Of a DNA stretch of 9,879 nt, positions 1 to 5,938 are shown one piece after another. Under the pieces are notes generated by a model, which did not search any database, was not told where the DNA came from, and saw only the letters and a program-made list of their open reading frames with translations. This DNA comes from Candidatus Aminicenantota bacterium (GTDB lineage Bacteria; Acidobacteriota; Aminicenantia; UBA2199): positions 1-9,879 of the forward strand of contig JAOZTV010000097.1 in assembly GCA_029939015.1 (NCBI GenBank). Reading direction: 5' to 3'. Position numbers and translations under genes: made by a program. Every line of letters starts with the position of its first letter. Position 1 is the stretch's first letter.

Positions 1-77
1 TCTTTATTAGGTTCTTCACCAAAGAGTTTTTTGAATCCATAATCTGTAAAAAAATTAATGTATTTTTCTTTAAGCAT
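1..77 (-). CDS. N-terminus of Rpn-family PD-(D/E)XK nuclease / transposase-like protein (partial)
   Basis: Only the first 25 codons are inside the window; the gene runs off the left edge. The protein begins MLKEKYINFF and continues TDYGFKKLFGEEPNK. This closely resembles the opening of the Rpn / 'PD-(D/E)XK nuclease family transposase' proteins, whose N-terminus typically reads like 'NPFTDFGFKKLFG'. Members of that family are recombination-promoting nucleases related to the YhgA-type putative transposases and are often present in many copies per genome. The ATG at 75-77 is preceded by GGGAG (84-88) at good spacing, and a consensus-like promoter lies just upstream, so the gene looks intact at its 5' end. 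The catalytic residues lie outside the window, so activity cannot be judged. Confidence 0.72.
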   Translation of the reverse strand, partial: MLKEKYINFFTDYGFKKLFGEEPNK

Positions 78-94
78 TTTATACTCCCATCTTA

Positions 95-123
95 ATATTA
101 GAATTATTTAAGAATTTTGTCAA
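95..123 (-). promoter_or_regulatory. Sigma-70-type promoter of the Rpn-like gene
   Basis: On the minus strand TTGACA (118-123) is followed by exactly 17 bases and then TAATAT (95-100). This is a near-perfect housekeeping promoter. Transcription should start near position 88, leaving a leader of only about 11 bases with GGGAG at its very 5' end. It lies directly after the terminator of the B12 operon, so the nuclease gene is an independent unit. Confidence 0.72.
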
Positions 124-144
124 CTTTAGTCCCGCATTATTTTT

Positions 145-171
145 AAAAAACAGGCGAGGCTAAAGCCTCAC
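145..171 (-). terminator. Intrinsic terminator of the btuFDC operon
   Basis: Read on the minus strand, GTGAGGC (165-171) and GCCTCGC (154-160) form a 7-bp stem with one G-U pair around a TTTA loop. Three bases later comes TTTTTT (145-150). It sits 18 bases past the btuC stop codon and before the promoter of the next gene, the expected place for the operon's end. Confidence 0.8.
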
Positions 172-188
172 TTCTAATTTAGACATTA

Positions 189-1166
189 TCATCTATTATT
201 TCTTAATGAAGTTATTAGAACAAAAATAAAAAATGGAGCACCTATTAACGAAGTTATTATTCCTACTGGTATCTCTACAGGTGGGATTAGTATTCTTGCA
301 ATAAAATCTGCATATCCTAAAAATAATCCACCCATTATAATCGTTATGATTATATTTGTTTTCATATTTTTAAATATAAGTCTTGATATATGAGGTACTA
401 TCAATCCTACAAAGCCAATAGGTCCTGTACGTGTTACAAGAATACCTATAACTATTGAAACAATAAAGAATATAGTAAGACGAAATTTTTTAATATCCAG
501 TCCTTTTGATATGGCAAATTCATCTCCAATTGATAAAATTAATAATTGATCTTTTATTAGGAAAACTATTATTACAAAAATCACAAAAATTATTGATAAA
601 AATATAAGCTCAGAGTATCTTACCGGTTCAATCCCTCCCAATAGCCATCTTAATATTGATATAGTCTGTGTAAAGTCAAAGAGGTAAAGAGTGATAGCAA
701 CCAAAGAAGAGAAGAAAAAATTTATTGCAATACCTGACATTAGAAGTGTGTATATTGAAAAGCTACCTACAAGTCTTGCAATTGAAATAATTAAAAAAAT
801 CGATAATAAAGCACCCAAAAAACCAAAAAGTGAGCGAGCTCCAAAACCAAGAAACAAGAATGATAAATTTAATTTTATTGCAATTACAACCCCTGCTGAT
901 GCTCCTGAAGATATACCGAGAGTATAGGGTGTTGCAAGGCTATTCTTGAAAATATTCTGAAAGAGCAAGCCTGATAAGCTAAGTATTGCACCGGCAAGAA
1001 AACCAAGTATTAATCTTGGTACACGTATCTCCCAAAATATTAATCTATCTGTTTCGTTATTCAAAATTGAACTAAATGATAGTTTTACAGTTCCAAAAAA
1101 AGGTAGAAAGAAAAATAGAACAAATAAAATTGTCAAAAGTATTAAAAATATTTTTTTCTTATCCAT
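189..1166 (-). CDS. btuC: Cobalamin ABC transporter permease BtuC (FecCD family)
   Basis: Inner-membrane permease of a type II (BtuCD-like) importer, 325 aa, the usual family length. The protein is almost entirely hydrophobic, with multiple membrane segments. Family landmarks are in order: IRVPR at 47-51, a SLATPYTLGISSGAS stretch at 76-90, RWLLGG at 173-178, the cytoplasmic AISKGLDIKKFR coupling region at 218-229 that contacts the ATPase, GPIGFVGLIVPHISRL at 248-263, and EIPVGIITSLIGAPFFIF at 298-315. Its ATG overlaps the end of the upstream btuD gene by 8 bases, so translation is probably coupled. The family also carries ferric siderophores and heme; cobalamin is inferred from the riboswitch and the btuB-like gene at the head of the locus. 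Confidence 0.9.
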   Translation of the reverse strand: MDKKKIFLILLTILFVLFFFLPFFGTVKLSFSSILNNETDRLIFWEIRVPRLILGFLAGAILSLSGLLFQNIFKNSLATPYTLGISSGASAGVVIAIKLNLSFLFLGFGARSLFGFLGALLSIFLIISIARLVGSFSIYTLLMSGIAINFFFSSLVAITLYLFDFTQTISILRWLLGGIEPVRYSELIFLSIIFVIFVIIVFLIKDQLLILSIGDEFAISKGLDIKKFRLTIFFIVSIVIGILVTRTGPIGFVGLIVPHISRLIFKNMKTNIIITIIMGGLFLGYADFIARILIPPVEIPVGIITSLIGAPFFIFVLITSLRNNR

Positions 1167-1914
1167 CTATAATCACAAATTCCTTATTGTTCTTTGAATG
1201 AATTTTAAAACCAATTCCTAATGTTTCTTTAAATAAAGTCGGGTCATATTTTTTTATCCCTGCATAATTTAGTCTTCCCTCATTTATTGCAATTATATGT
1301 GTTGCAATAGGGTACATCAATTCCATTCTATGAGAAATTACAATAATTGTTTTACCTTTCTTATTTAATTTTACTATCATCTCCTTTAATTTTATAGCAC
1401 TTTGTGGATCAAGTGATACAAATGGTTCATCAAGGAGAATTATTGGTACATTTTGAATAAAGGCAGATGCCAGCATAACTTTTTTGATTTCACCGCCACT
1501 CAAGGTTTGAGCATCTCTTTGTAATAGTTCTGCAATATTAAAATCTTCGACAGCTTCAGACATTATTTTCTTATCTTCTTTTGAATATGATTGAAATAGT
1601 CCTGAATGTGGATATCTTCCTGCAATAAGTATGGCTTTTACTGAAATAGGTAGAGAAAAATAATGAAATTGAGGTAAAAAAGTGATTTGTTTTGCAATAT
1701 TTTTAATAGAGTAATTTCTTATATTATTTCCTCTAATTAAGATATTGCCTGAATATTGAGAAATTATTCCTGAAATTATTTTAAAAAGACTTGTCTTGCC
1801 TGCTCCATTTGGTCCAAAGATTTGGGTTATACTATTTTCTTTAATATTAAAATTAATATTATTGAGAATGTTTTTGTTTTTAATTGAGTAATTAATGTCT
1901 TTGAGATTTATCAA
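1159..1914 (-). CDS. btuD: Cobalamin ABC transporter ATP-binding protein BtuD (TTG start)
   Basis: ATPase that powers uptake through BtuC, 251 aa. All ABC motifs are present: A-loop Tyr9, Walker A GPNGAGKT at 34-41, Q-loop Gln82, signature LSGGE at 138-142, Walker B IILLDE at 158-163 with catalytic Glu163, D-loop SLD at 167-169 and switch His195. The start is a TTG codon (1912-1914). It shares the four bases TTGA with the btuF stop codon, and AAGGA lies about 7 bases upstream inside the end of btuF. No in-frame ATG fits the conserved N-terminus, so TTG is favoured. The 3' end overlaps btuC by 8 bases. The protein is FecE/BtuD/HmuV-like; the cobalamin assignment comes from context. Confidence 0.9.
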   Translation of the reverse strand: MINLKDINYSIKNKNILNNINFNIKENSITQIFGPNGAGKTSLFKIISGIISQYSGNILIRGNNIRNYSIKNIAKQITFLPQFHYFSLPISVKAILIAGRYPHSGLFQSYSKEDKKIMSEAVEDFNIAELLQRDAQTLSGGEIKKVMLASAFIQNVPIILLDEPFVSLDPQSAIKLKEMIVKLNKKGKTIIVISHRMELMYPIATHIIAINEGRLNYAGIKKYDPTLFKETLGIGFKIHSKNNKEFVIIDG

Positions 1915-2765
1915 TTAATTATCCTTTTTAATTCTTCTGAAATTTTAACTATTCTTGGGCCTGGTTTCTGCCAATAATCTCCTTTAGCAAAGAATATGTT
2001 TTGTGTTTTAACTGCATTTATCATTGAATATTTATCCCATTCTTTCAATATATTTTTTTTCTTCTGGTTATTAATTAAAAATGAAAATTCAATGATTATG
2101 TCAGGATTCATTGAGACTATTGATTCAATTGATATCGATGGATAGGGGATATTGCCCTGATAAGCGTTTTTGCCTCCTGACAGATTTAGTATTTCATTTA
2201 AAAAACCTTTTCTGCCAATTATATACATTGATTTTAATCTATGAGGGTCACGGTCAGCTATAAGCAATACTGTTTTTTTTTTAAAATTATTGTTTTTATA
2301 AAGCTTTGTTTTAATACTCTTGATAAGGTTTTCTGACTCATTACTTTTATTGATTTCTTTTCCAATTAAACTTATAGAATTGAAAATATCTGAAATATTT
2401 ATATGCTTAACTTCTAATAATTTGATTTTTCCTTTTAGTATTTTTAAATTATTCTTATGTTCAGGATAACAAATTATTAAATCAGGTTTTAATTTTAGAA
2501 TCATTTCAATATTCATATCAAGAAAGCCACCAATTTTTTTTATATTTGTGGCTTCTTTTGGATATTTGCAAAATTTTGTATTACCAACTATCTTATCTCC
2601 TGCTCCAAGTGCAAAAGCAATTTCAGTTAAAGCTGGTGCCAATGTTATTATTCTATTTGGGTACTTATCTGTACTTTTTGCTTTTTTACTTATATTGTTT
2701 TTTGTGCAGGAGCTAAATATTATAAAAGCCATAAGTATTAAGGTTAATTTGTTTATATTATTCAT
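1911..2765 (-). CDS. btuF: Periplasmic cobalamin-binding lipoprotein BtuF
   Basis: Substrate-binding protein that delivers cobalamin to BtuCD, 284 aa. The N-terminus has a short signal sequence with a lipobox-like FSSC ending at Cys20, so the mature protein is probably a lipoprotein. The first lobe carries the characteristic RIITLAPALTEIAFALGAG (38-56), followed by DKIVGNTKFCKYPKEA (57-72), typical of Peripla_BP_2 proteins of the BtuF/FhuD class. Near the C-terminus PGPR (268-271) is also typical. The ATG at 2763-2765 has only a distant AGGA about 12 bases upstream, so initiation may be inefficient. A hairpin terminator lies between it and the upstream receptor gene. It overlaps btuD by 4 bases. 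Other members bind iron chelates; cobalamin is inferred from the locus. Confidence 0.88.
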   Translation of the reverse strand: MNNINKLTLILMAFIIFSSCTKNNISKKAKSTDKYPNRIITLAPALTEIAFALGAGDKIVGNTKFCKYPKEATNIKKIGGFLDMNIEMILKLKPDLIICYPEHKNNLKILKGKIKLLEVKHINISDIFNSISLIGKEINKSNESENLIKSIKTKLYKNNNFKKKTVLLIADRDPHRLKSMYIIGRKGFLNEILNLSGGKNAYQGNIPYPSISIESIVSMNPDIIIEFSFLINNQKKKNILKEWDKYSMINAVKTQNIFFAKGDYWQKPGPRIVKISEELKRIIN

Positions 2766-2791
2766 TGTATATTCATATCCTTTATTTTTTT

Positions 2792-2818
2792 AAAAAAGGG
2801 CAGGCACAAGACCTGCCC
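2792..2818 (-). terminator. Intrinsic (possibly attenuating) terminator between btuB and btuF
   Basis: On the minus strand a perfect 7-bp inverted repeat, GGGCAGG (2812-2818) and CCTGCCC (2798-2804), encloses a 7-base loop and is followed directly by TTTTTT (2792-2797). It lies 43 bases after the btuB stop and before btuF. I see no separate promoter for btuF in the short gap, so termination is presumably partial and sets a higher level of receptor than transporter. The palindrome also resembles dispersed REP-like repeats. Confidence 0.75.
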
Positions 2819-2830
2819 CTACGTTTTTAC

Positions 2831-2858
2831 TTTCAACCTTTAACCTTCAACCCTCAAC
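2831..2858. repeat. Four tandem heptamers downstream of btuB
   Basis: On the plus strand four adjacent 7-base units read TTTCAAC, CTTTAAC, CTTCAAC and CCTCAAC, with consensus CTTCAAC. They fill the space between the btuB stop codon (2861-2863) and the terminator palindrome. They are non-coding and too short and degenerate to be a CRISPR. They may be part of a small dispersed palindromic module together with the hairpin at 2798-2818. Confidence 0.5.
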
Positions 2859-2860
2859 AC

Positions 2861-4729
2861 TTATCTTAAATTAAACCTGAAACCTAACTCAAATCTTCTT
2901 TTTGGTGATTGATATCCAAAAATTTCTGCATATTCTGCGTTTAATGCATTTGTCATTTTTCCTGTAATCATAAGAGCGTCAGACAGAGGAACATTTATAT
3001 TGAAATTAAACGAATTAAACGATGGCGAATCTGTTAGTGGTGGCCATGCTAATGGGTTTGAATCTGACCTTGTACCAACATAGATTATCTGCATAGAAGT
3101 AGTAAAAAATTTATTTTTATATTGTATTAAACCTGAAAATGTATGTTTTGGACGGCGAAGTAATGGCTTTCCTGTTGCTAAATCTTCCGTATTAAGATTT
3201 GTATATGTAGCCTGTAAGGAAAGATTCGTATTTGGACTTATAATTGTTGTTAATTCATATCCTTTAATGTCAACAGAGGATATATTCTGGTATTGACCTG
3301 CCCAAGTGGTCATATCAACGGTAACCCAGTCAATCAGATTGGTATAGGAAGTGTTAAAATATGTCAAATCAAATGAAAAAATCCCAGAGTAAAAATTTAA
3401 ACCTATTTCATAAGAATTAGCTGTTTCTGGTTTTAATTCAAAATTTTCTATACCCCATGGATTGACTTGATGTGTAATTAAAGGCGCTTTAAAACTATTT
3501 GAGAATGAAGCACGAAGCTTAAATTTACTAGCGATTAAATAAGAAAATCCAATTTGCGGAGATATATTTGAGTCAATATTCTTATACTTATCGAGTCTTA
3601 AAGATGCAAAAAGCAGAAGATCGTTGAAATTAAGATTACTATGTAGAAATGCCGCAAAATTATTACTCTTATGATTGTCTATTAAATATGTTGAATCTGA
3701 TTCATTCGTAGCATTAAAACCTGAATACTCAATACCTGAATTTAGTGAAATGTGTTTCCCAATCTTTGTTTTTAAACTAGTTTCAAAATTATATGAATTT
3801 GAAATAAGTTTTGAATGAAAATTAAAGAACGCATCAGGGTCAGAGAAGTTATAATCACTCTTTACAAAAGAACCTGAGATATTCAAAAAAGTTTTGTCTG
3901 ATAATATTAATTTAACAGGTATGGCAATAATATTGTAATTTTGTTTATAATTTGTGTCTAATGATGGTTTGAAATCCCATGTTAATGGAATACCTGAGTT
4001 TGTGTAATTTCCAAAATAATTTAGTCCAATACTTAAATTGCTTTTTTTATAGGCAAGTTTTGCAGATATTCCTGAATTTTCAAAAACATCATTCTCAACA
4101 TTATTGCTATTTCTTCTTGAATTCAAACTTAGAGAAAGGTCAATGTTTCCAAGACTTTTGAAAAGTGAAAAATTACCAGAATATGAATTATGACTAGCAT
4201 AGGAACCGGAAAATTGTAATTCTTTTTCAGTAATGGTACTAATATTTACAACTCCAGCCTGTGCTTCAGAACCATACATACTTAAAGAACTTCTAACAAT
4301 CTCTATTTTGTCAATAATTGACGGTGACATAATACTCAAATTTAAACCACCAATATTTACATGGTCTCTAATTTTTACTCCATCAATAATGTAGAGTATT
4401 TGTGTTGATTTTGAACCTCTGATAAATGTTGATGAAACCTGTCCAAATTGTCCAGTTGAGAGAGTAAATAAACCGGGTGTCATTCCAATTACCTCTTTCA
4501 TTGTTGTTGCAGCCATTAAGTCAATGTCTTTTTTGTAAGTAATTGAAACACTTTGTACTGTTTTAATAAGTGGTATTGAGCCTACAACTTCAATAATCTC
4601 ACCAAATTGACTCTCTTTTGTCTTAAAAACCTCATCTTTTTCTTTTTTTTCATCTGAGAAAAGATTAAATACAGATTGAAACATAATTGTAACCATAAAA
4701 ATGATTATTAAATACTTTTTGTTAAGCAT
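2861..4729 (-). CDS. btuB: TonB-dependent outer-membrane cobalamin receptor, BtuB-like
   Basis: Outer-membrane receptor that imports cobalamin (or other cobamides) using TonB energy, 622 aa. A hydrophobic signal peptide covers about the first 25 residues. Next come a TonB-box-like EIIEVVG near residues 44-50 and a plug domain with MKEVIGMTPG, STFIRGS, ILYIIDGV and SMYGSEAQAGVVNI, all hallmarks of the family. The rest is alternating strands typical of a 22-strand barrel. I chose the ATG at 4727-4729 because GGAG lies 6 bases upstream. An in-frame ATG at 4739-4741 would add four residues but has no Shine-Dalgarno site. The last residue is Arg (FRFNLR) rather than the usual terminal aromatic. 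The upstream cobalamin riboswitch is the main reason for naming the substrate. Confidence 0.88.
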   Translation of the reverse strand: MLNKKYLIIIFMVTIMFQSVFNLFSDEKKEKDEVFKTKESQFGEIIEVVGSIPLIKTVQSVSITYKKDIDLMAATTMKEVIGMTPGLFTLSTGQFGQVSSTFIRGSKSTQILYIIDGVKIRDHVNIGGLNLSIMSPSIIDKIEIVRSSLSMYGSEAQAGVVNISTITEKELQFSGSYASHNSYSGNFSLFKSLGNIDLSLSLNSRRNSNNVENDVFENSGISAKLAYKKSNLSIGLNYFGNYTNSGIPLTWDFKPSLDTNYKQNYNIIAIPVKLILSDKTFLNISGSFVKSDYNFSDPDAFFNFHSKLISNSYNFETSLKTKIGKHISLNSGIEYSGFNATNESDSTYLIDNHKSNNFAAFLHSNLNFNDLLLFASLRLDKYKNIDSNISPQIGFSYLIASKFKLRASFSNSFKAPLITHQVNPWGIENFELKPETANSYEIGLNFYSGIFSFDLTYFNTSYTNLIDWVTVDMTTWAGQYQNISSVDIKGYELTTIISPNTNLSLQATYTNLNTEDLATGKPLLRRPKHTFSGLIQYKNKFFTTSMQIIYVGTRSDSNPLAWPPLTDSPSFNSFNFNINVPLSDALMITGKMTNALNAEYAEIFGYQSPKRRFELGFRFNLR

Positions 4730-4804
4730 TTTTTTCTCCATTAAAGGGTTATCTTATAAAAAAGTTGGATAATTATACGATGTTATTGGACTGATATTTA
4801 AGGC

Positions 4805-4846
4805 GAGTAACATTAAGCATATTATGTAATATGTGTATGATTACTC
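4805..4846. promoter_or_regulatory. 42-bp dyad enclosing a candidate internal promoter
   Basis: Two nested perfect inverted repeats share one centre: CATATTA (4818-4824) with TAATATG (4827-4833) around TG, and GAGTAA (4805-4810) with TTACTC (4841-4846). The two 7-base stretches between them are partly matched. On the minus strand TTGAGT (4843-4848), 18 bases, then TAATAT (4819-4824) form a promoter-like pair inside the dyad, so the palindrome would cover -35 to start site like an operator. It could instead be an RNA hairpin in the btuB leader. The regulator is unknown. Confidence 0.45.
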
Positions 4847-4881
4847 AACGAAAAAGATCAGTTTAAGAACAAGTATAAAAT

Positions 4882-4908
4882 CCAAGTTATTTATATGATA
4901 ACTCTTGG
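4882..4908 (-). terminator. Candidate weak hairpin/terminator in the btuB leader
   Basis: On the minus strand CCAAGAGTTAT (4898-4908) pairs with ATAACTTGG (4882-4890) with a two-base bulge. It is followed by ATTTTATACTT, a modest U-rich stretch. It lies downstream of the riboswitch and before btuB, so it may serve as a riboswitch-controlled terminator, but the stem is AT-rich and the U-tract poor. Confidence 0.3.
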
Positions 4909-4922
4909 GAGGGAATTAAATT

Positions 4923-4972
4923 TTTTACCAGAAAATCCGCCCTCCGCAGATATTCCTACAGATAAGGTAAAA
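4923..4972 (-). promoter_or_regulatory. Putative expression platform of the cobalamin riboswitch
   Basis: On the minus strand TTTTACC (4966-4972), which forms the 3' half of the riboswitch P1 stem, is exactly complementary to GGTAAAA (4923-4929) downstream. The two pairings exclude each other. Inside the alternative stem is a GC-rich hairpin, ATCTGC/GCGGAT with loop GGAGG (4935-4951), followed by a short T-run. A further CCCTCCC (4907-4913) could pair with the GGAGGG (4940-4945). This looks like a ligand-dependent switch acting far (over 200 bases) from the start codon, which favours transcriptional control. The exact mechanism is inferred. Confidence 0.45.
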
Positions 4973-5147
4973 CAGGTCTTCCGGCTCCTGAAAAATCTTT
5001 AACTCCTTCCCACCAATAATGGCAGTGGTTAAATGTTAAAAATCAATTTAGAAGTTTTAAGTTCTAAATTATTCAGTCACGGCAGCGGGGGCTGCGGGTT
5101 TTAATCAATAAAATCTGATTTAACCTCTTCCCTAAAATTCCACCTTA
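4963..5147 (-). promoter_or_regulatory. Cobalamin (AdoCbl-type) riboswitch aptamer
   Basis: The minus strand carries the conserved cobalamin riboswitch elements in order. P1 5' strand TAAGGTGGAA (5138-5147) pairs over about 10 bp with TTTTACCTTA (4963-4972). Next come GGGAAGAGGTTAAATC (5117-5132), the CCCGCAGCCCCCGCTGCCGTGA block (5077-5098), CCACTGCC (5021-5028), GGTGGGAAGGAG (5003-5014), and the B12 box CAGGAGCCGGAAGACCTG (4973-4990). It follows the promoter directly and precedes btuB, so cobalamin binding should repress the uptake genes. The match to the family is clear by eye. Confidence 0.93.
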
Positions 5148-5153
5148 AACTAA

Positions 5154-5182
5154 TATATAACATTTTTAATTTATATAGTCAA
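5154..5182 (-). promoter_or_regulatory. Promoter of the riboswitch-btuB transcript
   Basis: On the minus strand TTGACT (5177-5182) is followed by 17 bases and TATATA (5154-5159). A start near 5147 would put the first transcribed bases right at the riboswitch P1 stem, which strongly supports both calls. Confidence 0.72.
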
Positions 5183-5224
5183 TATAATCCTCAATTTTAA
5201 AATCTTTTAATAATAGGTTTTATA

Positions 5225-5233
5225 TGTTATAAT
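5225..5233 (+). promoter_or_regulatory. Extended -10 promoter of the deoxynucleoside kinase operon
   Basis: TGTTATAAT is a perfect extended -10 element (TG, one base, TATAAT at 5228-5233). The -35 region 17 bases upstream (TTTTAA) is poor, as is common for extended -10 promoters. Transcription would start about 7 bases after 5233, at or within a base or two of the ATG at 5242, giving a leaderless mRNA. Confidence 0.65.
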
Positions 5234-5241
5234 TAGTTAAT

Positions 5242-5883
5242 ATGAACAGATTTAAAAATATTGCAGTTGAAGGCTTAATTAGATCTGGAAAGAGTGAACT
5301 TGTTCATTTATTATCTAAGAAATTTGATAGTAAACCACTATATGACAATAGAGATAACCCATTTTTTGATAGTTATTTAAAAGCTGTTATTAGAGGTGAC
5401 GATTCATTGTCTTTAAAAACACAATTAATATTTTTATTGAATAGATATAATCAGCAAATTGATTTGGATCAGAAAGGATTATTTCATAAAATAACTATAA
5501 GTAATTATATTTTTGAAAGAGATGGTATATATGCCCATTCTATACTTAAAAATGATGATGATCTTAATATTTATAAAAAAATATATTCACATTTCTTAAA
5601 TAATATAATTAAACCTGATTTGGTTATTTATCTACAAATATCCTTTGCTGAAATGCTAAGGCGTATAAATGTTGTTGAAAATGAAATATATAGAGATATA
5701 CCAAATGAGTATTGGCGTGAAATTTTTGAGGCTTATAATTATTTTTTTTTCAATTATAAACGATCACCTTTATTGGTCATAAATGTAGAAAAAATTGATT
5801 TCAATGATCCAAAATATTTAAACAATCTTATTGATGAGATAAAAAACCATAAAACAGGAGTGAAATATTATGCTCCTGCTTAA
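5242..5883 (+). CDS. Deoxynucleoside kinase (dAK/dGK-type)
   Basis: Cytosolic salvage enzyme that phosphorylates a deoxynucleoside to its 5'-monophosphate with a nucleoside triphosphate, 213 aa, a normal length. The N-terminus IAVEGLIRSGKSEL has the P-loop GLIRSGKS at 11-18. Conserved features follow: NPFFDSYL (39-46), FLLNRYNQQ (64-72), the substrate/catalytic ERD motif (92-94) in NYIFERDGIYA, PDLVIYLQ (125-132), the LID beginning RR at 140-141, and a family-typical end with EAYNYFFFNY and SPLLVINVEKIDF. The P-loop follows the first Met so closely that no later start works, yet there is no Shine-Dalgarno site upstream. Together with the promoter position this points to leaderless translation. 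Substrate preference (dA, dG, dC) cannot be read from the sequence. It heads a plus-strand cluster of four genes. Confidence 0.85.
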   Translation: MNRFKNIAVEGLIRSGKSELVHLLSKKFDSKPLYDNRDNPFFDSYLKAVIRGDDSLSLKTQLIFLLNRYNQQIDLDQKGLFHKITISNYIFERDGIYAHSILKNDDDLNIYKKIYSHFLNNIIKPDLVIYLQISFAEMLRRINVVENEIYRDIPNEYWREIFEAYNYFFFNYKRSPLLVINVEKIDFNDPKYLNNLIDEIKNHKTGVKYYAPA

Positions 5884-5938
5884 AATAATATTACCTGTCG
5901 GGTACTATTCAGGAGGCAAAATAAATGGATTCAGATGA
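5870..5938 (+). CDS. Possible 22-residue small ORF bridging the kinase and HPt genes
   Basis: An ATG at 5870 with AGGAG 9 bases upstream (5856-5860) opens 22 codons (begins MLLLKIILPVGYYSGG) ending at TGA 5936-5938. It overlaps the last codons of the kinase gene and the first codons of the HPt gene in another frame. The N-terminal half is hydrophobic. Its ribosome site can be masked by the repeat CAGGAG (5855-5860) / CTCCTG (5873-5878). It may be a coupling peptide or mere chance; I do not recognise it. Confidence 0.2.
   Translation: MLLLKIILPVGYYSGGKINGFR

Noticed and set aside
691..927. Plus-strand open frame of 78 codons
   Set aside because: It lies wholly inside btuC on the opposite strand, is Lys/Pro-rich low complexity, and has no ribosome site or recognisable motif.
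2762..2776. Four-codon upstream ORF (ATG at 2774-2776) whose TGA overlaps the btuF start
   Set aside because: The AGGA is only about 2 bases from its ATG, too close for initiation, so it is probably coincidental.
2548..2793. Plus-strand open frame of 81 codons with hydrophobic C-terminus
   Set aside because: It is antisense to the start and signal sequence of btuF; its hydrophobicity mirrors that region. No initiation signal is visible.
2831..2858. Possible CRISPR-like tandem array
   Set aside because: Units are only 7 bases, contiguous and degenerate, with no spacers and no cas genes.
3979..4161. Plus-strand open frame of 60 codons
   Set aside because: It is antisense inside the btuB barrel-coding region, without supporting signals.
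189..4729. Locus as a siderophore or heme uptake system
   Set aside because: The protein families alone would allow this, but the clear cobalamin riboswitch directly upstream makes B12 the much better assignment.
4742..5241. Protein-coding gene in the 500-base gap
   Set aside because: No frame with a credible start and composition was seen; the stretch is explained by the leader, dyad, riboswitch and divergent promoters.
5855..5878. Hairpin CAGGAG/CTCCTG as a terminator after the deoxynucleoside kinase
   Set aside because: The loop is 12 bases, the stem is only 6 bp and no T-run follows; the next gene begins with a strong ribosome site, which suits an operon.
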